DNA of 64,000 bases, taken from NCBI RefSeq assembly GCF_043555875.1, contig NZ_JBIGHW010000007.1:124001-188000 (forward strand), written 5' to 3'. The position numbers were made by a program, and so were the translations under genes. Below, in pieces: positions 35,123-43,619 of the stretch. The notes beneath the pieces were generated by a model. It saw only the letters and a program-made list of their open reading frames with translations, searched no databases and was not told the origin of the DNA. This DNA comes from Pelomonas margarita. Its GTDB lineage: Bacteria; Pseudomonadota; Gammaproteobacteria; Burkholderiales; Burkholderiaceae_C. Every line of letters starts with the position of its first letter. The first letter of the stretch is position 1.

Positions 35123-36436
35123 ATGAGCTACTTCGAACACATCCCCGCCATCCGCTTCGAGGGCGCCGACAGCCCCAACGACCTGGCCTTCAAGCACTAC
35201 GACAAGGACCGCATCGTCTTGGGCAAGCGCATGGAAGACCACCTGCGCTTCGCCGTCTGCTACTGGCACAACTTTGTCTGGACCGGCCTGGACCCGTTCG
35301 GCGGCGCCACCTTCGAGCGTCCCTGGTTCCAGGGCGGCAGCCCGATGGAGCTGGCCAAGCTGAAGGCCGACGCGGCCTTCGAGTTCTTCGCCAAGCTGGG
35401 CGCGCCCTACTACTGCTTCCACGACCGTGACGTAGCACCCGAGGGCGCCACGCCGCGCGAGAGCCAGGACAACTTCAAGCGCATCGTCGACGTGCTGGCG
35501 CAGAAGCAGCAGGCCACCGGCATGAAGCTGCTGTGGGGCACAGCCAACCTGTTCAGCCACCGCCGCTTCATGTCGGGCGCGGCTAGCAACCCCGACCCCG
35601 AGATCTTCAAGATGGCCGCGCTGCAGGTGCGCGACGCCATGGACGCCACGCTCGCGCTGGGCGGCGAGAACTACGTGCTGTGGGGCGGCCGCGAGGGCTA
35701 CGAGACGCTGCTGAACACGCGCCTGGGTCAGGAGCTGGACCAGCTGGGCCGCTTCCTGAACATGGTCGTCGAGTACAAGCACAAGATCGGCTTCAAGGGC
35801 GCCATCCTCATCGAGCCCAAGCCGCGCGAGCCGTCCAAGCACCAGTACGACTTCGACACCGCCACCGTCTACGGCTTCCTCGTGCGCTACGGCCTGGAGA
35901 AGGAAGTGAAGGTCAACATCGAGGCCAACCACGCGACGCTGTCGGGCCATAGCTTCGAGCACGAGATCGCGACGGCGGGCGCTTTGGGCATCCTCGGCAG
36001 CCTGGACATGAACCGCGGCGACCCGCAGCTGGGCTGGGACACCGACCAGTTCCCCAACAACGTGCCCGAGACGGCCATCGCGCTGTACGAGGTGTTGAAG
36101 GCCGGCGGCCTGGGGTCGGGCGGCCTGAACTTCGACGCCAAAGTGCGCCGCCAGTCCATCGACGCGGCCGACCTCTTCCACGGCCACATCGGCGGCATGG
36201 ACGTCTGCGCCCAGGCGCTGCTGATCGCCGAGAAGATGATCAACGACGGCCGCCTGCAGGCCGCCCAGAGAACGCGATATGCCGGCTGGGACACGCCGGC
36301 CGGCCAGGACATCCTGGGCGGCCGCCGCACGCTGAGCGAGCTGGCCGACGAGGTGCTGGCCCGCAACGTCGACATCGCCCCCGTCTCCGGCCGCCAGGAA
36401 GTGCTGGAGAACCTCGTCAACCGCCTCTGCGCCTGA
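35123..36436 (+). CDS. xylA: Xylose isomerase
   Basis: This is a 437-residue class II xylose isomerase (E. coli XylA 440) converting D-xylose to D-xylulose with two divalent metals. The catalytic His is in YYCFHDRDVAPEG (about residue 101), the family signature in ENYVLWGGREGYETLLNT, the metal-ligand Glu in FKGAILIEPKPREPSKHQYD, and Asp/His ligands in NIEANHATLSGHSFEHE. The ATG at 35123 gives the usual start MSYFEHIPAIRFEG. A strong intrinsic terminator follows 12 bases after the stop, closing the ROK-xylB-xylA operon. Confidence 0.97.
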   Translation: MSYFEHIPAIRFEGADSPNDLAFKHYDKDRIVLGKRMEDHLRFAVCYWHNFVWTGLDPFGGATFERPWFQGGSPMELAKLKADAAFEFFAKLGAPYYCFHDRDVAPEGATPRESQDNFKRIVDVLAQKQQATGMKLLWGTANLFSHRRFMSGAASNPDPEIFKMAALQVRDAMDATLALGGENYVLWGGREGYETLLNTRLGQELDQLGRFLNMVVEYKHKIGFKGAILIEPKPREPSKHQYDFDTATVYGFLVRYGLEKEVKVNIEANHATLSGHSFEHEIATAGALGILGSLDMNRGDPQLGWDTDQFPNNVPETAIALYEVLKAGGLGSGGLNFDAKVRRQSIDAADLFHGHIGGMDVCAQALLIAEKMINDGRLQAAQRTRYAGWDTPAGQDILGGRRTLSELADEVLARNVDIAPVSGRQEVLENLVNRLCA

Positions 36437-36448
36437 TAGACCGCCGCC

Positions 36449-36492
36449 CCGCTGCGCAAAGCGCCTGACGCGCCGACACGCAGCGGTTTTTT
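36449..36492 (+). terminator. Rho-independent terminator after xylA
   Basis: CCGCTGCG (36449-36456) pairs with CGCAGCGG (36479-36486), followed at once by TTTTTT (36487-36492). The loop holds a nested GCGC/GCGC pairing. It separates the xylose operon from the receptor-led xyloglucan operon. Confidence 0.85.
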
Positions 36493-36502
36493 CCGCGCCG
36501 AC

Positions 36503-36516
36503 TGACAACGCTGACA
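36503..36516. promoter_or_regulatory. Degenerate copy of the LacI-type operator before the TonB receptor
   Basis: TGACAACGCTGACA matches the perfect palindrome at 29693-29706 in 12 of 14 positions, and lies just after the xylA terminator, 134 bases upstream of the receptor start. It keeps the central CG and outer TG/CA. It may be bound by the same off-window repressor. Confidence 0.45.
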
Positions 36517-36650
36517 TTTCCGCCCCGCGCCTCCCCGCCAGCCTTGCCCGCCGCCGCGCCCACGCCCCTTTCCCCACCGCCGAACCAGCAGCAGTACCCC
36601 TCGGCAAACACCATCCCCCGTGCCAACGAGCACTTCGAGAGGAGACATCC

Positions 36651-39635
36651 GTGAACAAGCCCCAGAGAACCCTGATTTCCATCGCCGCCGCCCAGGCGGC
36701 GCTGCTGTGCAGCGGCCTGGCCGTGGCGCAGAGCGCGCCCCCGCCGGCCGCCGCTGCGTCGGCGCCGGTGCAGAAGGTCGAGACCGTTGTCGTCAGCGGC
36801 CGCCGCGCGGCGCTGGAGTCGGCGCAGAAGATCAAGCAGAACGCCGACGAGATCGTCGACTCCATCGTGGCCGACGACATCGGCAAGTTGCCGGACAAGT
36901 CCGTCACCGAGGTGCTGCAGCGCATCGTCGGCGTGACCATTGACCGCACGATGGCCAAGAACGACCCCGAGCACTACTCGGTGGAAGGCTCCAGCGTGAA
37001 CATCCGCGGCCTCTCCTACGTGCGCTCCGAGGTCAACGGCCGTGACACCTTCTCGGCCAACGGCGGACGCGCGCTGAACTTCGAGGACGTGCCGCCCGAG
37101 CTGATGGCCGCGGTGGACGTCTACAAGAACCCGTCGTCCGCGCAGATCGAGGGCTCCATCGGCGGCCTGGTGAACCTGCGCACCGCCATGCCCTTCGACT
37201 ACGCCGGCTTCAAGGGCCACGTTACGGCCAGCGGCAACTACAACGAGTTGCAGGGCAAGTTCAGCCCCTCGGCCTCCGGCCTGCTGTCCAACCGCTGGAA
37301 GACCGACATCGGCGAGGTCGGCATGCTGATGAGCCTGGCCCACAGCAAGAGCTCCACCCGCACCGATCTGTGGCAGGTCGAGCCCTACTACAAGATCGAC
37401 AGCACGCACTGGGTGCCCAAGGGCGCGCAGTGGCGCGACTCCAACTTCGAGCGCAACCGCAACGGCCTGTACGGCGCACTGCAGTGGAAGAAGGATGACC
37501 TCAGCAGCTCGCTGACCTACTTCCAGTCCAAGTACCGCATGCAGTGGGACGAGAACGCGCTGTTCGCGCAGACCACGCCCTGGAACATCGTCGTCGGCAG
37601 CGATGCCAAGTACGACAAGAACAACGTCTTCGTCAGCGGCACGCTGACCTCGCCGGCCGACGGCGGCGTCAACTTCGGCGCCGACACGCGCTACATGACG
37701 CGCAACTCCAAGACCAAGGATCTGGGCTGGAACCTCGCCTGGAAGGCCAGCGACAAGTGGTCGTTCAGCACCGACCTGCAGTTGGTCAAGTCCACCACCA
37801 ATGCGTTCGACTCTACTGTCGCCACCGGCCTGCTGATGCCCAAGGAGACGCTGGACCTGTCAGGCAGCACGCCGCGCGTGGTGTTCGATGCCAGCGACCT
37901 GGCCGCGCTGCAGAACAAGGCCAACTACTACTGGGCCTTCACGATGGAGCACCTGGACCGCAGCAAGGCCGAGCAGAAGGCCTGGCGCGCGGACGGCAAG
38001 TTCAACTTCGACCATGCCGTGCTGCAGGATCTGTCCTTCGGCATCCGCCTGACCGACCGCGATGCCACCACCACCAAGACGGTGCCCGACTACAACTGGT
38101 CAGCCATCACGCAGACCTGGCAGCGCGGCTGGGACATCACCGGCCTGGCCTACCTGAACGACCCGCGTTTCAACGCGCCCACGCGGCTGCACACCTTCGA
38201 CAACTTCTTCGGCGGCCAGAGCGTGCCGGCCATCTACGTGCCGGCGGTGTCGCTGGCCAAGGACTACCCGAACTCCTACCAGCTGCTGCACAAGTACCAC
38301 GACGAGGTGCTGTGCATGCCGCAGTCCTGGCGCTCGGGCTGCACGGCCTGGGCCCCGGCCAGCTTCGGCACCGACCCGGCGGGCACCAACGAACAGCATG
38401 AGCGCTCGCAGGCCGTCTACGGCCAGCTGCGCTTCGACTTCAACGACGTCGGCGCGCCGGTGGACGGCAACGTCGGCGTGCGTGTCGTGCGCACCGACAT
38501 GAAGGCCAGCGGCTACGTCGTGTTCAAGAACAGCGCCCCCACGCTGAACGCGGGCCAGAGCCTGGGCGGCGTGGCCGTGCCGGTGATCAGCAGCTTCAGC
38601 AGCCCCATCCAGGCCGAGCAGAACTACACCGACGTGCTGCCCAGCCTGAACCTGCGCTACAAGCTGAGCAACGAGCTGCAGCTGCGCGCCGCGCTGGGCA
38701 AGGGCGTCTCGCGCCCCGACTTCTCACAGCTGCAGGCCTACACGACGATGGAGCTGTCCACCAAGCAGCGCACCGAAGGCAACACCATCGTCGTCGACTC
38801 CGTCAGCCTGAGCGGCACGGCCAGCGGCAACCCACTGCTCAAGCCCGTGAAGTCCACACAGCTGGACCTGTCGGGTGAGTGGTACTTCTCCAAGAACGGC
38901 TCGGTGACGCTGGCGCTGTTCAACAAGGAGCTCAAGGACATCATCGTCAGCCAGTCGGCAACCCTTCAACTGCCGGCCACCAACGGCACGCCGCTGAACT
39001 TCACGGTCACGTCGCCGGTGAACGGCGCCAAGGGCCATGCCCGCGGCTTCGAGCTGGCCTTCCAGCGCTACTTCGACATGCTGCCGGGCTGGATGTCGGG
39101 CCTGGGCGTGCAGGCCAACTACACCTACGTGGACAGCAAGACGACGCCGTACAACCCGGTGCTGTCGGCCTTCTGCGCCGGCACCAGCACCGACGCGGTC
39201 AACCTCAACCTGAACATCAACGGTTGCGACACCGACGGCCGCACCTTCGGCAACCTGCCGCTGACCAACCTGTCCCGCAACGCCTACAACCTGGCGCTGC
39301 TGTACGACTACGGCCCGATCTCGGCACGCGTGGCTTACAGCTGGCGCTCCAAGTACCTGCAAGCCGTCAACGCCAACGGCACGCGCGGTGGCGACGGCCG
39401 CCTGGCCGACGGCACCGGCGTGGCCTACGCGCTGCCCACCTGGAGCGACGACTACGGCCAGATCGACGCCGGCATCACCTACCGCTTCAACGACAAGTTC
39501 AGCTTCAGCCTCGAAGGCTCGAACCTGAACAACGCGCTGGCACGGCAGCTGATGCAGCAGAACATCGGCATGATGACGCGCGCGGTGAACTACACCGGCC
39601 GCCGCTACTCGGTGCAGGCGAGCTACTCGTTCTGA
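36651..39635 (+). CDS. TonB-dependent outer-membrane receptor (xyloglucan locus)
   Basis: This is a 994-residue outer-membrane receptor, presumably for xyloglucan oligosaccharides. The signal peptide covers about residues 1-25; VQKVETVVVSGRRAAL is the TonB-box-like start, and the plug contains DDIGKLPDKSVTEVLQRIVG, close to the galactan-locus receptor. The barrel ends YTGRRYSVQASYSF with the terminal Phe. It starts at a GTG with a GAGGAGA ribosome site. It heads the series GH35-GH95-esterase-GH1 and so on, but a terminator-like hairpin lies directly after it, which may lower expression of downstream genes relative to the receptor. Confidence 0.95.
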   Translation: MNKPQRTLISIAAAQAALLCSGLAVAQSAPPPAAAASAPVQKVETVVVSGRRAALESAQKIKQNADEIVDSIVADDIGKLPDKSVTEVLQRIVGVTIDRTMAKNDPEHYSVEGSSVNIRGLSYVRSEVNGRDTFSANGGRALNFEDVPPELMAAVDVYKNPSSAQIEGSIGGLVNLRTAMPFDYAGFKGHVTASGNYNELQGKFSPSASGLLSNRWKTDIGEVGMLMSLAHSKSSTRTDLWQVEPYYKIDSTHWVPKGAQWRDSNFERNRNGLYGALQWKKDDLSSSLTYFQSKYRMQWDENALFAQTTPWNIVVGSDAKYDKNNVFVSGTLTSPADGGVNFGADTRYMTRNSKTKDLGWNLAWKASDKWSFSTDLQLVKSTTNAFDSTVATGLLMPKETLDLSGSTPRVVFDASDLAALQNKANYYWAFTMEHLDRSKAEQKAWRADGKFNFDHAVLQDLSFGIRLTDRDATTTKTVPDYNWSAITQTWQRGWDITGLAYLNDPRFNAPTRLHTFDNFFGGQSVPAIYVPAVSLAKDYPNSYQLLHKYHDEVLCMPQSWRSGCTAWAPASFGTDPAGTNEQHERSQAVYGQLRFDFNDVGAPVDGNVGVRVVRTDMKASGYVVFKNSAPTLNAGQSLGGVAVPVISSFSSPIQAEQNYTDVLPSLNLRYKLSNELQLRAALGKGVSRPDFSQLQAYTTMELSTKQRTEGNTIVVDSVSLSGTASGNPLLKPVKSTQLDLSGEWYFSKNGSVTLALFNKELKDIIVSQSATLQLPATNGTPLNFTVTSPVNGAKGHARGFELAFQRYFDMLPGWMSGLGVQANYTYVDSKTTPYNPVLSAFCAGTSTDAVNLNLNINGCDTDGRTFGNLPLTNLSRNAYNLALLYDYGPISARVAYSWRSKYLQAVNANGTRGGDGRLADGTGVAYALPTWSDDYGQIDAGITYRFNDKFSFSLEGSNLNNALARQLMQQNIGMMTRAVNYTGRRYSVQASYSF

Positions 39636-39651
39636 TGCGCTGACACGACCG

Positions 39652-39679
39652 TCCGGCGGCCACCGCGCCGCCGGATTTT
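39652..39679 (+). terminator. Terminator/attenuator between the receptor and GH35 genes
   Basis: TCCGGCGGC (39652-39660) pairs with GCCGCCGGA (39667-39675) around a 6-base loop, followed by TTTT. It lies between the receptor stop and the GH35 start (39691). Because the next genes have no obvious promoter of their own in the remaining 11 bases, it may act as a partial terminator setting receptor-to-enzyme ratios. Confidence 0.7.
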
Positions 39680-39690
39680 CAGGATCCGCT

Positions 39691-41328
39691 ATGAAATCAA
39701 CCCACCTCGCCGCAGCGGTGCTGGCCGGCCTGCTGTCCATCGCGCCCGCCTGGGCCGCGGAAGCACCGCGCCTCGTCGCCAAGGACGGCCGCCACGCACT
39801 GCTCGTGGACGGCAAGCCCTTCCTCATCCTCGGTGCGCAGGCGCATAACTCCAGCAACTACCCCGCCGGGCTGGGTCCCGTCTGGGCCGCTGCCAACGAC
39901 CTCAAGGCCAATACCGTGCTGATGCCCGTGGCCTGGGAGCAGGTGGAGCCCGAGGAAGGCCGCTTCGACTTCAGCTTCGTGGACACACTCGTCCAGCAGG
40001 CGCGCCAGCAGAACAAGCGCCTCGTGCTGCTGTGGTTCGCCACCTGGAAGAACACCAGCGCGCAGTACACGCCGGCCTGGGTCAAGCTCGCGCCGCAGCG
40101 CTTCCCGGCCATGCGCGACAAGGACGGCAAGGCGAGCTACTGCCTCAGCCCCTTCGGCACCGAGACGCTGAAGCACGACAAGCGCGCCTTCGTCGCGCTG
40201 ATGACGCACCTCAAGAAGATCGACGCCCAGCAACGCACCGTGCTGATGGTGCAGGTGCAGAACGAAGTCGGCACCTACGGTCTCGTTCGCGACTTCGCGC
40301 CGGCCGCACAGGCCGCGTTCGAGCAGCCCGTGCCCGCCGCCGTGCTGGCGCGCCAGAAGCCCAAACTCGCGGCCACCGGCAACTGGCGCGAGGTCTATGG
40401 CGACTACGCCGACGAATACTTCCACGCCTGGGCCATCGCCCGCTACATAGGCGAGATCGCCGCTGCCGGCCGCGCGGTGTACGACCTGCCCATGTTCGTC
40501 AACAACGCGCTGCGCAACCCGCTGGAGCAGCCGCCCAAGCCCTGGGCCAACAACTTCTCCAGCGGCGGCCCGAGCTGGGACGTCATCGACATCTACAAGG
40601 CCGCCGCGCCGGCTGTGGACATCGTCGGCCCCGACCTCTACAACGCCGAGTCCGCCCAGGTGGAGGCCAACCTGCGGCTGTTCCAGCGCGCCGACAACGC
40701 GCTGTGGGTGCCCGAGATCGGCTCCAAGTCGGCCTACGGGCGCTACCTGTACTCAATGCTGGGCAGGGGCGCCATCGGCGTGTCGCCATTCGGCATGGAC
40801 TACTTCGACTACAGCAACCACCCGCTGGGCGCCACCGCGACCGACAAGACCATCGTCGAGCCCTTCGAGCGCGTCTACCGCATGTTCGCGCCCATCCAGC
40901 GCCAGTGGGCGCAGTGGGCCTTCGACGGCAAGGTGCGCGGCGTCGGCGAAGCCGACGACCGCAAGCCCCAGCAGCTGGACTTCCCCGGCTGGACCGCCAA
41001 GCTGACCTACCGCCTGGGCCGCTTCGGCGAGGCCAGCTGGGGCCCGGAGTTCGCCAAGCCCGCGCCGGGCACCGAGGAGCCCAACGGCGGCGCCGCGATG
41101 GCGCAGCTGGGGCCTGACGAGTTCCTGCTGATCGGCCAGCGCGTGCGCGTGCGCATGGAGCCCGCCGAGGGCAGCAGCGGCATGATGCTGCGCGCCGAGC
41201 AGGGCCGCTTCGATGCCCAGGGCCGCTGGGTCATGGAGCGCGTTTGGAACGGCGACCAGGTGGACTGGGGCCTGAACCTGCCGACCGAGCCCGTCATGCT
41301 CAAGATCACCATGGCACGCCCCCACTGA
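39691..41328 (+). CDS. GH35 beta-galactosidase with DUF5597, xyloglucan type
   Basis: This is a 545-residue secreted GH35 enzyme of the DUF5597-bearing kind, of which Cellvibrio japonicus Bgl35A, a xyloglucan-specific beta-galactosidase, is the described example. A signal peptide covers about residues 1-22 (cleavage after AWA). The barrel opens with KPFLILGAQAHNSSNYPAG; the acid/base Glu is in VQVQNEVGTYG (about residue 193) and the nucleophile Glu in ALWVPEIGSKSAYG (about 340). The C-terminal domain (about 400-545) is the DUF5597 sandwich. It would remove the galactosyl residue from L-type side chains in the periplasm. GH95 follows after 5 bases. Confidence 0.9.
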   Translation: MKSTHLAAAVLAGLLSIAPAWAAEAPRLVAKDGRHALLVDGKPFLILGAQAHNSSNYPAGLGPVWAAANDLKANTVLMPVAWEQVEPEEGRFDFSFVDTLVQQARQQNKRLVLLWFATWKNTSAQYTPAWVKLAPQRFPAMRDKDGKASYCLSPFGTETLKHDKRAFVALMTHLKKIDAQQRTVLMVQVQNEVGTYGLVRDFAPAAQAAFEQPVPAAVLARQKPKLAATGNWREVYGDYADEYFHAWAIARYIGEIAAAGRAVYDLPMFVNNALRNPLEQPPKPWANNFSSGGPSWDVIDIYKAAAPAVDIVGPDLYNAESAQVEANLRLFQRADNALWVPEIGSKSAYGRYLYSMLGRGAIGVSPFGMDYFDYSNHPLGATATDKTIVEPFERVYRMFAPIQRQWAQWAFDGKVRGVGEADDRKPQQLDFPGWTAKLTYRLGRFGEASWGPEFAKPAPGTEEPNGGAAMAQLGPDEFLLIGQRVRVRMEPAEGSSGMMLRAEQGRFDAQGRWVMERVWNGDQVDWGLNLPTEPVMLKITMARPH

Positions 41329-41333
41329 CCCTC

Positions 41334-43619
41334 ATGCGCAGCTGCCGCCTGATCGCCGCCCTGCTCGCTGGCTGTGCCGCCCTGCACCTGCAGGCGGCCG
41401 AGCAGGTACTGCATTACGCCAGCCCGGCGCCGGACACACCGCAGGGCTGGGAGCAGCAGGCCCTGCCCATCGGCAACGGGCGCCTGGGTGCCATGCTGTT
41501 CGGCCAAGTGGCGCGCGACCGCCTGCAGTTCAACGACATCACGCTGTGGACCGGGGACCGCCGGACCATGGGCGCCTTCCAGCCCTTCGGCGACGTGGTG
41601 CTGACGCTGGACGACGCCGACGCGCCCGTCAGCGACTACCGCCGTGAGCTGGACATCGCCCGCGCCGTGAACCGGCTGACCTACACGCAGCACGGCGTGC
41701 GCTTCACGCGCGAGGCGCTGGCCAGCCACCCGGCCCAGGTCATCGCCTGGCGGCTGACGGCTGACCGGCCCGGCCGCTACCACGGCCGCATCGCGCTGAC
41801 CGACCGCCATGGCGCGGCACTCAGCGCGGCCAACAACACGCTGACCGCTGTCGGTGCGCTGCCCAACGGCATGGCCTATGCGAGCCAGCTGCGCGTCGTG
41901 CATGAAGGTGGCACGGTCAGCGTCGACGGAAACACGCTGCGCTTCAACGGCGTCAACGCACTGACCCTCATCCTCGGCGCCGGCACCAGCTTTGCCGACG
42001 GCCAGCCACCGCTGCCGCGCGTGCAGCGCCAGGCGGCCGCCGCACCCCGCTGGGCGCAGCTGCGCGCCGCGCACGAGCGCGACGTGGGCGCCCTGCTCGG
42101 CCGCGTGACGCTGAACCTGGGCGCCACCCCGCCCGAGCGCCGCGCACTGAGCACTGACGCCCGCCTGGCCGCCTACACCCAGCACGGCAACGACCCCGAG
42201 CTGGAGGCGCTGTATTTCCATTTCGGCCGCTACCTGCTCGTCAGCAGCTCGCGGGACTCGCTGCCGGCCAACCTGCAAGGTCTGTGGAACGACCACCTGC
42301 AGCCACCGTGGAACAGCGACTACCACTCCAACATCAACCTGCAGATGAACTACTGGCCGGCCGAGGTAACCAACCTCGCCGAGACCGCACGGCCCTTCCA
42401 CCGCTTCGTGCAGCGCCTGATCCCTGCGTGGCGCCACGCCGTGTCCGAGCGGGCCGCGCTAGCGCTGACCAACCCACAGGCCCTGCCGCCCGAGACACCG
42501 CCCTGGGACAACTCCGTGCAGCCGCCGCCAGAGACCTTCCTGACCACAACCGGGACCCCCGTGCGCGGCTGGGCGTTGCGCACCGAGACCAACCCCTTCG
42601 GCCACCAGGGCTACCTGTGGAACATGACTGGCAACGCCTGGTATGCCCGCCACTTCTGGGAGCACTACGCCTTCACGCAGGACCGCACCTTCCTGCGCGA
42701 CGTGGCCTGGCCCGTGCTGCGCGAGGTGGGCGAGTTCTGGGAAGACCGGCTGAGGACCACGCCCGACGGCGGGCTCGTCGCGCCCAACGGCTGGTCACCC
42801 GAGCACGGCCCCATCCAGGACGGCGTGGCCTATGACCAGCAAATCCTGTGGGACCACTTCGACAACCTCGCCCAGGCCGCCGAGGTGCTGGGCGAGCCCG
42901 CCGCCCGCGACCGCGCCGCCGCCATCCGCGACCGTCTGGCCGGCCCGCGCGTCGGCAGCTGGGGCCAGTTGCTGGAGTGGATGGAGGAGCTGAAGGACCC
43001 AGTGCTGGACACGCCGCGCGACACGCACCGCCATGTGTCCCACCTCTACGCGCTCTACCCCGGCCGGCAAATCTCGCCCACCCGCACGCCCGCGCTGGCA
43101 GCGGCAGCCCGCACCACGCTGGCCGCACGCGGCGATGTGAGCACCGGCTGGTCCATGGCCTGGAAGATCGCCTTCTGGGCCCGGCTGCACGACGGCAACC
43201 ACGCCCACGAACTGCTGCGCGGCCTGCTGGCCCAGCCCGGCGCGCGCAAGGCCCGCGAAGGCGCGGAGGTGCACCAGGGCGGCACCTACCCCAATCTACT
43301 GGACACCCACCCGCCCTTCCAGATCGACGGCAACTTTGGCGCCACGGCCGCCATCGCCGAGATGCTGCTGCAGTCGCATGACGGCGTCATCGCCCTGCTG
43401 CCCGCCCTGCCTGTTGCCTGGGGGCAAGGCTCGGTGCAGGGCCTGCGCGCGCGCGGCGGCTTCGTCGTCGATATCGCCTGGGCCCAGGGCCGAGTGACGC
43501 GCACCTCCGTGCGCGCCGTGGCCGGCGCGGGCGGCGGCCGGCTGCGCGTGGGCGAGCGCGTCATCGAGCTGCAACTGCGCCCCGGCCAGACCCGCACGCT
43601 GGAGTTCCCTCTGCCATGA
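41334..43619 (+). CDS. GH95 alpha-1,2-L-fucosidase, secreted
   Basis: This is a 761-residue inverting alpha-L-fucosidase (GH95) for the terminal fucose of F-type xyloglucan side chains. The signal peptide is at about residues 1-20. The N-terminal beta-sandwich opens with GWEQQALPIGNGRLGAMLFG. The (alpha/alpha)6 domain contains LQGLWNDHLQPPWNSDYHSN and NINLQMNYWPAE, which carry the catalytic Asn pair of the family, then NGWSPEHGP and the late HPPFQIDGNFGATAAIAEML with the Asp. The ATG at 41334 gives the signal peptide; the longer in-frame start overlaps the preceding gene. The esterase gene overlaps its stop as ATGA. GH95 enzymes can also act on alpha-L-galactosides. Confidence 0.92.
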   Translation: MRSCRLIAALLAGCAALHLQAAEQVLHYASPAPDTPQGWEQQALPIGNGRLGAMLFGQVARDRLQFNDITLWTGDRRTMGAFQPFGDVVLTLDDADAPVSDYRRELDIARAVNRLTYTQHGVRFTREALASHPAQVIAWRLTADRPGRYHGRIALTDRHGAALSAANNTLTAVGALPNGMAYASQLRVVHEGGTVSVDGNTLRFNGVNALTLILGAGTSFADGQPPLPRVQRQAAAAPRWAQLRAAHERDVGALLGRVTLNLGATPPERRALSTDARLAAYTQHGNDPELEALYFHFGRYLLVSSSRDSLPANLQGLWNDHLQPPWNSDYHSNINLQMNYWPAEVTNLAETARPFHRFVQRLIPAWRHAVSERAALALTNPQALPPETPPWDNSVQPPPETFLTTTGTPVRGWALRTETNPFGHQGYLWNMTGNAWYARHFWEHYAFTQDRTFLRDVAWPVLREVGEFWEDRLRTTPDGGLVAPNGWSPEHGPIQDGVAYDQQILWDHFDNLAQAAEVLGEPAARDRAAAIRDRLAGPRVGSWGQLLEWMEELKDPVLDTPRDTHRHVSHLYALYPGRQISPTRTPALAAAARTTLAARGDVSTGWSMAWKIAFWARLHDGNHAHELLRGLLAQPGARKAREGAEVHQGGTYPNLLDTHPPFQIDGNFGATAAIAEMLLQSHDGVIALLPALPVAWGQGSVQGLRARGGFVVDIAWAQGRVTRTSVRAVAGAGGGRLRVGERVIELQLRPGQTRTLEFPLP

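Noticed and set aside
34862..36958. Minus-strand open frame of about 700 codons across xylB, xylA and the receptor start
   Set aside because: It crosses a strong terminator, an operator region and three real plus-strand genes, and has no motif.
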